Shown one piece after another: positions 48,750 through 58,132 of a stretch of 64,000 bases of DNA; within the stretch, counting starts at the first letter, position 1, and each line of letters opens with the position of its first letter. The DNA lies in contig NZ_CP070491.1 of assembly GCF_016925495.1 (NCBI RefSeq), positions 2,542,001-2,606,000 on the forward strand. The letters are read 5' to 3'. The notes under the pieces are model-generated. The model saw nothing but the letters and a program-made list of their open reading frames with translations, had not been told where the DNA came from and searched no databases. Origin of the DNA: Methylococcus sp. EFPC2. GTDB taxonomy: Bacteria > Pseudomonadota > Gammaproteobacteria > Methylococcales > Methylococcaceae. The position numbers and the translations under genes were made by a program.

Positions 48750-50441
48750 ATGAGGCCATACACTCGCTACATCACGGCAGGGCTGGTCCTCGCCGTCAAC
48801 CTGGCCTGGGCCGACAGCGCAAACAAACCTGCGAAAACCGAGGTCGGGCCGTTCGGCCGCCTGATACCGGGGACAGCCGCGGGCACGGCTGCCGAACCGG
48901 TCCTCGCAGACAACCTGGGTAATCTTCACTATCCGGTCACGACTTCCGTGGCCCTGGCGCAGCGATATTTCGACCAGGGACTGCGCCTGGCCTATGCCTT
49001 CAACCATGCCGAAGCCTTGCTGGCGTTCCGCAAGGCGCAATCGCTGGACCCGGATTGCGCCCTGGCTTACTGGGGCGCGGCACTGGTGCAGGGCCCCAAC
49101 ATCAACGCCCCCATGGACTCCGCCTCCATCGCCCCGGCGTCGGAGGCGATCAACAAGGCGCAAGCGCTTGCCGACAAGGCGAGCGCCAAGGAACGGGCGT
49201 TGATTCAGGCCCTGGCGGCCCGCTACGGACACGGCGAGCGCCCTGCCCTGGACCAGGCCTATGCCGATGCGATGCGCCAGGTCGCGGCGGATTATCCCGA
49301 CGACGATGAAATCGCGGTTCTGTATGCCGAAGCGCTGATGGACCTGCAACCCTGGGACTATTGGGAAGCGGGCGGTTCCCAGGCCAAGGGCCGTACGGCC
49401 GAGATCATCGGATTGCTGGAGAAGGTGTTGGCGCGGTCGCCGGACCACCCGGGCGCGATCCACTACTACATCCACCTCACCGAAGCCTCCAGCGATCCGC
49501 AGAAAGCCCTGCCCTACGCGCGGCGCCTGGGCAAGCTGATGCCCGGGGCCGGACACCTGGTGCACATGCCGTTTCACACTTTTTTCCGTGCCGGCCTGTA
49601 CCGGGAAGCGCTGGAAGCGAACAAGCAGGCGGTCCTCGCGGATGAAGCCTATATCGCCCGTTCCAATCCGACAGGCATTTATCCGCTGGCTTATTATCCT
49701 CACAACGTGCACTCGCTCATGGTATCCGCGCAGATGGCCGGCGACGGCGCCACCGCCATCGCCGCCGCCCACAAGCTCGAACGCATCGTGTCCGACGCGG
49801 CGGCCCGGAACATCGCCTGGGTCCAGCCGATCAAGACCGCGCCCTATTTCGCCCACGCCCAATTCAGCGACGCGCAAACCCTGCTGGGCCTCGCCGATCC
49901 CGGCGCCGAATTCCCCTACGTGCGGGCAATCTGGCATTACGCGCGCGGCGTGGGCCGGGTTCTCGACGGCGATGCGCGCGCGGCCCAGTCCGAAGCCCAA
50001 GCGATCGCCGACCTGGCGCGGCAGAACGAATTTGCCGACTTGACTGCCGGCGGGATACCGGCCAAGGACATATTGCAGCTCGCCCAGCATGTGCTGAACG
50101 GACGCATCGCGCAGGCTCGCAAGGATCTGCCGGGGGCCGTCCGGCAATTCGAGCGGGCCGTCGCCCTGGAGGACAAACTCCATTATTCCGAACCGCCTTA
50201 CTGGTATTACCCGGTGAGGCAAAGCCTGGGCGCCCTATTTCTGCTCTCGGGCGACTTGACCCGGGCGGAAAAGGTACTCAAAACCGCCCTGGAAAACACG
50301 CCCAACAACGGCTGGGCGCTGTATGCGCTGACCAAGGTCTACGAACTGCGCGACGACCAGCCCCAGGCAGCCGCCACCCGGCAACGGCTGCAGCAGGCTT
50401 GGCTGGGAGACATGCGAACCCTGAATCTGGAACGCTTGTAG
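48750..50441 (+). CDS. Exported TPR repeat protein
   Basis: A 563-residue protein with a signal peptide (MRPYTRYITAGLVLAVNLAW, cleavage near ADS). Its start at 48750 has AGGAGA at a good distance; the frame upstream to 48630 spans the palindrome and is rejected. Tetratricopeptide-type helical pairs are seen near AEALLAFRKAQSLDPDCALA, near LPGAVRQFERAVALEDKLHY and near RAEKVLKTALENTPNNGWAL. The conserved internal segment GAIHYYIHLTEASSDPQKAL is typical of a group of uncharacterised TPR proteins. It probably acts in the periplasm as a protein-interaction scaffold. There is no clear functional partner. Confidence 0.82.
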   Translation: MRPYTRYITAGLVLAVNLAWADSANKPAKTEVGPFGRLIPGTAAGTAAEPVLADNLGNLHYPVTTSVALAQRYFDQGLRLAYAFNHAEALLAFRKAQSLDPDCALAYWGAALVQGPNINAPMDSASIAPASEAINKAQALADKASAKERALIQALAARYGHGERPALDQAYADAMRQVAADYPDDDEIAVLYAEALMDLQPWDYWEAGGSQAKGRTAEIIGLLEKVLARSPDHPGAIHYYIHLTEASSDPQKALPYARRLGKLMPGAGHLVHMPFHTFFRAGLYREALEANKQAVLADEAYIARSNPTGIYPLAYYPHNVHSLMVSAQMAGDGATAIAAAHKLERIVSDAAARNIAWVQPIKTAPYFAHAQFSDAQTLLGLADPGAEFPYVRAIWHYARGVGRVLDGDARAAQSEAQAIADLARQNEFADLTAGGIPAKDILQLAQHVLNGRIAQARKDLPGAVRQFERAVALEDKLHYSEPPYWYYPVRQSLGALFLLSGDLTRAEKVLKTALENTPNNGWALYALTKVYELRDDQPQAAATRQRLQQAWLGDMRTLNLERL

Positions 50442-50609
50442 GGAAGGAGCGGCCGGCCGCACGAGCTGCGGCATATGGCGCACGCCGACGCGGGAAATGG
50501 CCGAAAGCGAGCAGGCCTCATGCGCTAAGGTCGTAGGCGAGCGGCTGTGGCAACGCCGGGAACGAGTATTGCTTGGTGCTGACCCAAGCAAGCCGCTCCG
50601 GCCAGACTC

Positions 50610-51137
50610 ATGCCGACCCGAAGACATCATCTTTTCGATTTTCTGTTCCGCCGACATGGCAAGGAGTTGCTGGCGTTCGCCGGACAGCGTTCCGGGGTGG
50701 ACTGCGCCGAGGACCTGGTGCAGGACGCCTACCTGCGCTTGCTGCAGCACCCCGAACCGGAATCCATCGACAACCTGCGCGCCTTTCTTTTTCAAACCAC
50801 CTCGAACCTCACCGTCGACCACCACCGCCGGCAAGTCCTGAGGGCCCGCTACCGGCACGAGGTCGCACACCATGAGGACGAAGCGGACGAACTGGAGCAA
50901 GCGCCCGCGGCTGATCCCACGCCGGAAGTCTATTGGAGCCGGCAGGAAGACCTCGAACGCCTGAGCCGCATGTTGCAGGAATTGCCGGAAACCACCCGCT
51001 ACGCCTTCGTACTCCGCCGCATCGAAGGCCTGTCGCACGGCGAAATCGCCGAGCGCCTGGGCATCTCCGTGCGCGGCTCCGAACGCCACGTCGCAACGGC
51101 GCTGCGCCATCTCCTCAAGCACAAAAACTTTGGCTAG
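50610..51137 (+). CDS. ECF sigma factor, FecI-like
   Basis: A 175-residue extracytoplasmic-function sigma factor. Region 2 (residues about 10-75) includes GVDCAEDLVQDAYLRLLQ and NLRAFLFQTTSNLTVDHHRR. Region 4 (residues about 110-165) has LPETTRYAFVLRRIEGLSHGEIAERLGISV, a helix-turn-helix. It is the first gene of a sigma-FecR-TonB receptor triad and likely directs transcription of the receptor at 52369 on receiving the signal. No Fur box was clearly identified upstream. Confidence 0.93.
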   Translation: MPTRRHHLFDFLFRRHGKELLAFAGQRSGVDCAEDLVQDAYLRLLQHPEPESIDNLRAFLFQTTSNLTVDHHRRQVLRARYRHEVAHHEDEADELEQAPAADPTPEVYWSRQEDLERLSRMLQELPETTRYAFVLRRIEGLSHGEIAERLGISVRGSERHVATALRHLLKHKNFG

Positions 51138-51297
51138 CGGCCTGGACCGGGGAAAATAAGCCTTCCGTCGGGTCGGCCGTCCATAGCCGAGATCGGCACG
51201 GGTTCGGCGATGCGGGCGCCGCCTGGCGGGACAGGTCCGCGAGTTCGTCTTATTCCATGAGGCCGTTCGTTCATCCGTCCAGAAGACAGTTGGCAGC

Positions 51298-52272
51298 ATG
51301 ACAGTTTCCCCCCACTCCCCCATTTCCGACGAGCTTAGAGACGAAGCTATCGAATGGGCCATACGCGCCTCGAACGACGGTTCGGATCAGGACCGGCGCG
51401 CGCTGGCGGCGTGGTTGGCGCAAGACCCCGCACATCGCGCCGCCTATGCCGAAATTTCGGCGCGCCTGGACTGGCTGGACAGCTTCCGCGACGCCGACCT
51501 GGCTGTCCGCCGGGAGGCTCTGCGCCATCGTCCACCGGCCCGCCGCGACCGGGCCCAGCGTTACGCCGGGCTGGCTATGGCGGCCACCGTAATGCTCGTG
51601 GCAGGACTGACGGCTTTTTCCCCCGACGGCTGGTATGGTACTCACGACCGCTATACGGTCCCGCGCGGCGGACATCAAGCCATCCGTCTGGCCGATGGTT
51701 CCCGCCTCGAACTCAACACCGACAGCGAAGTAGAGGTACGCCTCAACCGCCGGGAGCGCTCCGTCACGCTTCAACGCGGCGAGGCTTACTTTCATGTCGC
51801 ACACGACGCCTCCCGGCCATTCACGGTAACCGCAGGCAAGGGCCACACCGTGGACATAGGCACCGCATTCGACGTCCACCTGCGGCCCGACCGCGTGGTG
51901 GTGGCCGTGCAGGAGGGACGCGTAAGGGTCGACGCCCAGCAGAGCCGCGAACTGGGTGCCGCCCAAGCGCTGGCCTACGACCCGGCCGGCGAGTTCGTGG
52001 CGGTCGGACCGGGCGAGTCGGTGGCGAGCCTCACCGCCTGGCGGCAGGGCAAACTCATTTTCGACAACCGCCGACTCGATGAGGTCCTGGCCGAAATCGG
52101 CCGCTATCACGACATCCGCCTGCGACTGGCCGACCCCGCCTTGGGCAAGTCCAAGGTCAGCGGCACCTTCTTCATCGACCGCCTCGATACCTCGCTGGGT
52201 ATCATCGCCGACAGCCTGGGTGTCCCCCTCACCCGCACGCAGGCCGGAGAGGTCGTGCTGGGGACACCTTAG
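51298..52272 (+). CDS. FecR-type anti-sigma regulator
   Basis: A 324-residue inner-membrane regulator. The cytoplasmic N-terminal FecR_N part (residues about 8-60) has EAIEWAIRASNDGSDQDRRA. One transmembrane helix follows (about residues 91-107, LAMAATVMLVAGLTAF). The periplasmic FecR domain (about residues 120-220) has YTVPRGGHQAIRLADGSRLE and GTAFDVHL. The C-terminal STN-like part (KLIFDNRRLDEVLAEIGRYH) contacts the receptor. It would hold or activate the upstream sigma factor according to receptor occupancy. The gap of 160 bases from the sigma gene is longer than usual. Confidence 0.93.
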   Translation: MTVSPHSPISDELRDEAIEWAIRASNDGSDQDRRALAAWLAQDPAHRAAYAEISARLDWLDSFRDADLAVRREALRHRPPARRDRAQRYAGLAMAATVMLVAGLTAFSPDGWYGTHDRYTVPRGGHQAIRLADGSRLELNTDSEVEVRLNRRERSVTLQRGEAYFHVAHDASRPFTVTAGKGHTVDIGTAFDVHLRPDRVVVAVQEGRVRVDAQQSRELGAAQALAYDPAGEFVAVGPGESVASLTAWRQGKLIFDNRRLDEVLAEIGRYHDIRLRLADPALGKSKVSGTFFIDRLDTSLGIIADSLGVPLTRTQAGEVVLGTP

Positions 52273-52368
52273 GGTCGGCAGATCGCCCGACGGCGCTCAT
52301 AAGCTCGTGGCGGCTTTTGCAGGCTCGTTCGTTTCTATGCATGAGTGACAACAAAATGGAGACGACTC

Positions 52369-54759
52369 ATGAAGTTTGCGACGAAGCCCTGGGTGGCGGC
52401 GGTATTGGCGGTTAAGGTTGGCGCGGCCATCGGCGCGGATGCGGAACACCGTTTCGATATCCCGCCCCAGCCTCTGCACTCGGCCTTGCAGAAACTGGCC
52501 GAACAGGCCTCGGTCGCGGTGTTTTTTGCCGAAAACCAGGTCGCCGACAAGCGCGGCCCCGCAGTGAAGGGCAGCTACACCACACGGGACGCCCTGATCA
52601 AACTGCTGGGCGGCAGCGGCCTGGAGTTCTCGGTCGCCGACGACGGATCAGTGGCGGTGAAGCCCGCGCCGCAACGCATCAACCAATCGGATCCCACCGC
52701 ACTGCCCAAGGTAAAGGTGACCGGCAAGGCCGCCTACGATGCCACCGATCCCTACAACCCGGAGTACCACCAGCCCAACGCTTCCACCGCCACCAAGACC
52801 GATACGCCGATCATGGAGACGCCGTTTTCCGTGAAAGTCGTCCCGCAGCAAGTGCTCAAGGACCAGCAGATCGTCCGCCTGGATAACGCCTTGCAGAACG
52901 TGGCCGGCGTGCAGGCCCAGCCCACCAATGGCCAAACCAGCGATTCGTTCATCATCCGCGGCTTCCAGAACGACACCCTCTACCGCAACGGCTTCCTGCT
53001 GCCGTCCGCCTTGGGCGGCGGCACATCCAAGCGCGAGACCGCCAACCTGGAGCGCATCGAAGTGCTGAAAGGCCCGGCCTCCATCATGTACGGGCGCACT
53101 GAGCCCGGCGGCATCATCAATCTGGTGACCAAGAGGCCCTTGGCGACGCCGTATTATTCCTTGCAGCAGCAATTCGGCTCCTATGACTTCTACCGCACCA
53201 CGGCCGATGCGACAGGTCCGATCACCCATGACGACAGCCTGCTGTACCGTATCAACCTCGCCTATGAAAACTCGGATTCGTTCCGCGATTTCCAAAAGGC
53301 GGATCGTGTCTTCGTGGCTCCCAGTCTGACCTGGAACGTCACGCCGCAGACGCAGGCCAATCTGGATATCGAGTTTCAGCATTTCGACGAAACCGGCGAT
53401 TCAGGCATTCCGCCGATAGGCAACCGGCCCGCCCCGGTACCGCGCAGCCGGGAGGTCGGCGAGAAACTCAATAACAGCAATATCGGCGACCGGGTTTTCG
53501 TGGGCTTCGATTGGTCCCATCGATTCAATGACGACTGGAAGATTAGCCACCGCTTCGGCGCCGAGTATTGGGACTTCAAAACCCTATATACCTTCTTCTA
53601 CACCCCCGCCGACACCGACGGCATATTGACCAGTCGCGGCTTCAATAATGGCGACACCCAGCAGCAGGAGTATTACACCACCTTGAATTTGGCGGGAAAG
53701 TTCAACACCGCATTCATCAAGCATAACGTCCTGTTCGGATTCGATTACTTTACGACGAACAACCAGGGGCAGAGTAATTGCTGCTACAGCCCATCGCCGG
53801 ATGGATTCAATCTATTTAATCCGACCTATCTGACGGCTAAACCTTATCTTCCTCTATCTCCCTCCCTGGACATTACCCAGGACTGGTACGGCCTGTATTT
53901 CCAGGATCAAGTGACATTGCCTTACGACGTATACGCCAACTTCGGCATCCGGTACGACAACGCCACCGGCCGGGACAACCGGACCCGCACGACCACGACC
54001 TCGGATGATTATGTGAGCCCGCGCGGCGGTTTGTTGTGGAAGCCCGTGCAATGGTTGTCCCTCTACGGGAGTTACAGCGAAAACTTCGGCGTATCCAACA
54101 GCTTATGGAACTCTCCGAGGCAAAAGCCGCTCCCGCCGCAGACCGCGCAGCAGTGGGAGCTGGGCGCCAAGAGCGAATTCCTGGATGGGCGCCTGTCGGC
54201 GACCTACGCGTATTTCGATTTGACCAAGCAAAACATGGGCGTCTCCGACTGGAGTTGCGCGCCTTTCCCTTGCCAGCGCTCCATCGGCGAGCAGCAGAGC
54301 CGGGGGCATGAACTGGAGGTGGCCGGCGAGGTATTGCCGGGCTGGAGAATTATCGGCGCCTATACCCATTTGGCGTATGCCAATATCAACAAGGACGGCT
54401 TTGACGGACGATCGGACAATACCGGACATCGGATGTTTATGACACCGCGAAACTTCGGCAGCTTATGGAATACTTATGAGTTCCAGAATGGCGACCTGCA
54501 AGGCTTGAAACTCGGTGGCGGCCTGGTGGCCACCAGTCAGAGCCAGGGCTCCAATACCAACGATTTCCAGATTCCCGGGCATGCCGAAATCAATTTATTG
54601 GCGAGTTATGGCATGAATGTGGCGGGAACCAGAGTGACCGCGCAACTCAATGTCAACAACCTGCTCGATAAAACCTATTATCTGGGCACCAATACCGGTT
54701 ATATGATCGGCGTGGGAGCACCGAGGACATTCCTGGGTTCCCTGCGCGTGGAATACTGA
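52369..54759 (+). CDS. TonB-dependent siderophore receptor with STN signalling domain
   Basis: A 796-residue outer-membrane receptor. The start at 52369 (MKFATKPW) has GGAGA 7-8 bases upstream; eight residues further up is a weaker start. After the signal peptide comes an STN domain (FDIPPQPLHSALQKLAEQAS, about residues 37-100). A TonB box-like LPKVKVTG segment follows, then the plug (about 135-250, with SFIIRGFQND and GPASIMYGRTEPGG) and a 22-strand barrel ending LGSLRVEY. The STN domain means it signals to FecR as well as transporting. The ligand, most likely a ferric siderophore, cannot be specified. No siderophore biosynthesis genes are near. Confidence 0.93.
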   Translation: MKFATKPWVAAVLAVKVGAAIGADAEHRFDIPPQPLHSALQKLAEQASVAVFFAENQVADKRGPAVKGSYTTRDALIKLLGGSGLEFSVADDGSVAVKPAPQRINQSDPTALPKVKVTGKAAYDATDPYNPEYHQPNASTATKTDTPIMETPFSVKVVPQQVLKDQQIVRLDNALQNVAGVQAQPTNGQTSDSFIIRGFQNDTLYRNGFLLPSALGGGTSKRETANLERIEVLKGPASIMYGRTEPGGIINLVTKRPLATPYYSLQQQFGSYDFYRTTADATGPITHDDSLLYRINLAYENSDSFRDFQKADRVFVAPSLTWNVTPQTQANLDIEFQHFDETGDSGIPPIGNRPAPVPRSREVGEKLNNSNIGDRVFVGFDWSHRFNDDWKISHRFGAEYWDFKTLYTFFYTPADTDGILTSRGFNNGDTQQQEYYTTLNLAGKFNTAFIKHNVLFGFDYFTTNNQGQSNCCYSPSPDGFNLFNPTYLTAKPYLPLSPSLDITQDWYGLYFQDQVTLPYDVYANFGIRYDNATGRDNRTRTTTTSDDYVSPRGGLLWKPVQWLSLYGSYSENFGVSNSLWNSPRQKPLPPQTAQQWELGAKSEFLDGRLSATYAYFDLTKQNMGVSDWSCAPFPCQRSIGEQQSRGHELEVAGEVLPGWRIIGAYTHLAYANINKDGFDGRSDNTGHRMFMTPRNFGSLWNTYEFQNGDLQGLKLGGGLVATSQSQGSNTNDFQIPGHAEINLLASYGMNVAGTRVTAQLNVNNLLDKTYYLGTNTGYMIGVGAPRTFLGSLRVEY

Positions 54760-54867
54760 GGATCGTGCCCGCATCGCGGATCGGCCATCCGCATTCGCCG
54801 CGACGTCCGGGTGCGGCAGTTCCCGCACCCCGCTAGCAGCGCGGTGCCGGCGCGGCCATCGGCCGCC

Positions 54868-55473
54868 TCACTCCTCGCGCGCCCGCAAACGCTCCCGGTT
54901 GAGCGCCAGCCATTGCAGGCCGATGATGGGGATGGCGGATTCGATGCGGCCGGCGTCGAGCAGGCGCATGGCCTCGTCGAAACCGACCACCCGCACGAGG
55001 ATGTCTTCGTGCTCTTCGTCCAGGCCGTGCACCCCCCCCAGGCCCTCACTGTCGACGATGCCGCAGTAGAGGGTGATCTTTTCCGAGCAGCCGCCCGGGG
55101 TAGTGAAGAACTCCGAGATACGGATTAACTCCTTGAGTTCACAGCCGGCCTCTTCCAGGGTTTCGCGGTGCGCCACCTGATCCGCGTGCTCGCCTTCCTC
55201 GATGGCGCCGGCGACGATTTCCAGCAGCCACGGATCGTCGGCGTTGGCTTTCATGGCACCCACCCGGATCTGCTCGATCAGCACCACGGCGTCACGCACC
55301 GGATCGTAGGGTACCACCGCCACGCAGGAACTGCGGTGGAACAATTCGCGCGTGACGGTCTCGCTCCAGCCTCCGGCATACAGCGTGTGGCGGAACTTCA
55401 TGCGCCGCAGGCTGAAGAAGCCCTGGTAGAGGGAGACGTCCTCCACCAGTTCATAGGACTTCGCCGTGTCCAT
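54868..55473 (-). CDS. NUDIX hydrolase, ADP-ribose pyrophosphatase-like
   Basis: A 201-residue enzyme with a complete Nudix box, GAIEEGEHADQVAHRETLEE then AG (GX5EX7REUXEEXGU). The family pattern of NudF/ADPRase is seen in SSCVAVVPYDPVRDAVVLIEQ and GAIEEG, and the N-terminus has FFSLRRMKFRH, all typical. It would hydrolyse ADP-ribose or similar sugar nucleotides to AMP and a sugar phosphate in the cytoplasm. It follows the S49 peptidase gene by 7 bases on the same strand, suggesting co-transcription. Confidence 0.93.
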   Translation of the reverse strand: MDTAKSYELVEDVSLYQGFFSLRRMKFRHTLYAGGWSETVTRELFHRSSCVAVVPYDPVRDAVVLIEQIRVGAMKANADDPWLLEIVAGAIEEGEHADQVAHRETLEEAGCELKELIRISEFFTTPGGCSEKITLYCGIVDSEGLGGVHGLDEEHEDILVRVVGFDEAMRLLDAGRIESAIPIIGLQWLALNRERLRAREE

Positions 55474-55480
55474 GTTCCCC

Positions 55481-56428
55481 TCAGCGCAAGGGCGCGTTCA
55501 TGCCGGCCGCGCCCAAAACCGCCTCGCCGAAACTGGTGCCCAGCCGGTGGGACAGGCGCTCCAGCAAGCCTTCACGCGAGGTGAAATTGACGATCTCCTC
55601 GGCCCCGATGACATCTTTCGCGATGGAGCGCAACTCGCCGACTTCGTCGACCAGACCCAGTTTGATGGCTTCCTCGCCGGACCAGACCAGACCGGAGAAC
55701 AAGTCGGGATGGTCCTTGAGCCGTTCGCCCCGACCCTGCTTGACCGCGTCGATGAACTGTTTGTGCACGCCGGCGATGACGCCCTGGATGTGCTGCTTTT
55801 CTTCTTCGTTCTGCGGCGAGAAAGGATCGAGCAAGGCCTTGTGCTCGCCGGCCGTCAACAGGCGACGCTCGACGCCCAGCTTGCCCATGGCTTCGACGAA
55901 GCCGAAGCCGTTCATGATGACGCCGATGGAGCCGACCAGGCTGGCCGGGTTGACATAGATGCGCTCGGCCGCGGAGGCGATGTAATAGCAACCTGACGCG
56001 CACAGGTCGGACACCACGGCGTAAATCTTGAGATTGGGCTTTTCCTTCTTGAGCCGGCGAATCTCGTCGTATACGTAGGCGGATTGCACCGGGCTGCCGC
56101 CGGGGCTGTTCAGGCGCAACACGATGCCCTTGGTGCCGTCGTCTTCCGCCGCCGCGCGCAAACTGTCGATGATGTTGTCGGCATTGGTCTGGCTGCCGTC
56201 GGCGATCTGGCCCACCACGTCCACCACCGAAGTGTGGCCCTTGGCGTCCGCATGCGGGCCGATCTTGAACGGCTTGGCGACCAGCCACAGCGCCACCCCC
56301 AGATAGATCAGCAAAAACAGCTTGAACGCGATGCCCCAGCGCCGCGCCCGCCGCTGTTCGATCACGGCCGCCAGTACCGCCTTTTCCAACACCTTGCGCT
56401 CCCACTCTACTTCCGGAAATTGATCCAT
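55481..56428 (-). CDS. S49 family signal peptide peptidase (SppA-like)
   Basis: A 315-residue membrane-bound serine peptidase. A single N-terminal helix (AFKLFLLIYLGVALWLVAKP, residues about 33-52) anchors a periplasmic catalytic domain. LRLNSPGGSPVQSAYVYDEI is the first conserved block, SLVGSIGVIMNGFG holds the nucleophile serine, and LTAGEHKALLDPF holds the general-base lysine. This is the short (about 36-kDa) bacterial SppA type that clears cleaved signal peptides. It lies in a run with the HAD phosphatase and pseudouridine synthase genes upstream, the order often seen in gammaproteobacteria. Confidence 0.93.
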   Translation of the reverse strand: MDQFPEVEWERKVLEKAVLAAVIEQRRARRWGIAFKLFLLIYLGVALWLVAKPFKIGPHADAKGHTSVVDVVGQIADGSQTNADNIIDSLRAAAEDDGTKGIVLRLNSPGGSPVQSAYVYDEIRRLKKEKPNLKIYAVVSDLCASGCYYIASAAERIYVNPASLVGSIGVIMNGFGFVEAMGKLGVERRLLTAGEHKALLDPFSPQNEEEKQHIQGVIAGVHKQFIDAVKQGRGERLKDHPDLFSGLVWSGEEAIKLGLVDEVGELRSIAKDVIGAEEIVNFTSREGLLERLSHRLGTSFGEAVLGAAGMNAPLR

Positions 56429-56461
56429 GTGATCCTCAACTCTGCGTATAGTCTTCCAATT

Positions 56462-57112
56462 TCAAACCAACATCGCGCCCAGCTCCACCGTATGCTCCAG
56501 GCATAACAGGGGCTCCAGGGCCAATAACTCATCCCGGCTGTTCGCCCCGCAGGCGACGCCGATCGACTCCGCCCCGGCATTGCGCGCCATGCGCAAATCG
56601 TGCACGGAGTCGCCTATCATCAGCGTACGCTCGGCCGATACGGCCAGCTCGTCCATCAGTTGCAACAACATGTCCGGACGCGGCTTGGAGGCGGTTTCCT
56701 CCGCCGTGCGCCAGGCATCGAACAAGTGCGAGGTGTCGGTGATGTGCAAGGCGTGTTGCAGCGCATCGCGGCCTTTGCCCGTCGCCACCGCGAGCTTGTA
56801 ACCGGCCTCGCGCAAACGCTCCAGCAAACCGGAAACGCCGGCGAACAAGCTGTCCGCCCCCATGGCCCGGCTCTCGTAATGACGGCGATAGACCTCGATC
56901 AAGCGTTCCACCCTGCTGGCCTCCACGCCGGGAAACAGGCCGTACATGGCCTCGGCGATGCTCAGGCCGATCACCGACTTGGCCGCGGACGGATCGGGGA
57001 TGGGCAGCCCGTTTTCGCGAGCCGCCTGTTGCAGGCTAAGGACGATCCAATCGATGGAGTCGAACAGGGTGCCGTCCCAATCGAAGACCAATAAATCGAA
57101 GCGTTGTTTCAT
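56462..57112 (-). CDS. HAD hydrolase, phosphoglycolate phosphatase-like
   Basis: A 216-residue HAD superfamily phosphatase with motif I FDWDGTLFDS (nucleophile aspartate), motif II in AVATGKGRD, the lysine in ASKPRPDM and motif III/IV in LMIGDSVHDLRMARNAGAES. The cap is of the all-helical C1 type. The gene start overlaps the stop of the rluC-type gene by 4 bases, a widespread pairing. Substrate is not determinable; related proteins are called Gph or YjjG-type phosphatases. Confidence 0.92.
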   Translation of the reverse strand: MKQRFDLLVFDWDGTLFDSIDWIVLSLQQAARENGLPIPDPSAAKSVIGLSIAEAMYGLFPGVEASRVERLIEVYRRHYESRAMGADSLFAGVSGLLERLREAGYKLAVATGKGRDALQHALHITDTSHLFDAWRTAEETASKPRPDMLLQLMDELAVSAERTLMIGDSVHDLRMARNAGAESIGVACGANSRDELLALEPLLCLEHTVELGAMLV

Positions 57113-58059
57113 GCGGTCAGGGTATCGAGATAGTTTTGCAGCTCCGCCGCCAGCGGCGCCTTGATGGTGAAAGGCTGGCCGGTCCGCGGATGGATGAAGG
57201 AAAGTTCGGCCGCGTGCAGGAACAAACGCCTAAGCCCGCTGCGGCGAAACGCCTGGTTCGCGGCGTCTTCACCGTAGCGTTCGTCGCAGGCGATGGGATG
57301 TCCCATGGACTGGGCATGGACGCGTATCTGATGGGTGCGGCCAGTGTACAGACGCGCTTCCACCAGCGTGGCGGTCGCGTATTTGCGCAGGCGGCGGAAT
57401 TCGGTCAAGGCCGGCTTGCCGTCGCGCGCCACCTTGACGATGCGTTCGCCGCTTTGCAGGACGTTCTTCTTCAGGGGAGCGTCGACCGACAATTGCTTGC
57501 GCGCCCAAACGCCGGCCAGCAAAGCGACATAAACCTTGCGCACGGCATGATCGTCCCGGAACAAGGCATGAAGCGCATTCAGGGCGCTGCGCTTCTTGGC
57601 GACCAGCAATAAGCCCGAGGTGTCGCGATCCAGCCGGTGCACCAGCTCCAGGAATTTCGCCCGCGGGCGCAGCGCGCGCAGACCTTCGATGACCCCGTAG
57701 CTCACGCCGCTGCCACCGTGCACGGCCATGCCGGCCGGCTTGTCGATCACCAGGAAATCATCGTCCTCGTACGCGATGGCCGACTCCAGCCGCCCGCGCA
57801 GCAGGCCGACCGGCGCCGACGTTTCCTCGCGCTGGGCGGTACGCACCGGTGGCACACGGACCACGTCGCCCTCCTCCAACTTGCGGGGCGCCTGGCAGCG
57901 CCCGCCGTTGATGCGCACCTCGCCGGTCCGCAGGATACGGTAGACATGGCTCTTGGGCACCCCCTTCAGGCGGGTGAACAGAAAGTTGTCCACGCGCTGA
58001 CCGGCGCTTTCCGCATCGATCTCGATCAGGCGTGGCTTGTTGTCGGAAGGCTCGTTCAT
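57109..58059 (-). CDS. rluC: 23S rRNA pseudouridine synthase, RluC-type
   Basis: A 316-residue RNA-modifying enzyme. The N-terminal S4 RNA-binding domain has RVDNFLFTRLKGVPKSHVYR (residues about 19-38). The catalytic domain carries LVHRLDRDTSGLLLVAKKR with the catalytic aspartate of HRLDRDTSG, then EARLYTGRTHQIRVHAQSMG. RluC changes uridines 955, 2504 and 2580 of 23S rRNA in E. coli numbering. The start at 58059 (MNEPSDNKPR) is preferred to a longer open frame up to 58212. RluC versus RluD is decided mainly by neighbouring gph-sppA order. Confidence 0.9.
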   Translation of the reverse strand: MNEPSDNKPRLIEIDAESAGQRVDNFLFTRLKGVPKSHVYRILRTGEVRINGGRCQAPRKLEEGDVVRVPPVRTAQREETSAPVGLLRGRLESAIAYEDDDFLVIDKPAGMAVHGGSGVSYGVIEGLRALRPRAKFLELVHRLDRDTSGLLLVAKKRSALNALHALFRDDHAVRKVYVALLAGVWARKQLSVDAPLKKNVLQSGERIVKVARDGKPALTEFRRLRKYATATLVEARLYTGRTHQIRVHAQSMGHPIACDERYGEDAANQAFRRSGLRRLFLHAAELSFIHPRTGQPFTIKAPLAAELQNYLDTLTA

Positions 58060-58132
58060 AGGCGGCAGTTTACCACCGCGCGGAGGGTCCCAGGACGAGC
58101 GAGGCGCGAACGACCGCATCAACTTCGGCGCA

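Noticed and set aside
51298-52272. FecR gene read as an enzyme or adhesin
   Set aside because: Domain order (cytoplasmic FecR_N, one helix, FecR domain, STN-like end) and position between sigma factor and receptor give a firm regulator assignment.
54809-54830. GGGTGCGG/CCGCACCC hairpin as a terminator of the receptor gene
   Set aside because: The stem is perfect at 8 base pairs but there is no T-run on either strand, so I did not call it a terminator.
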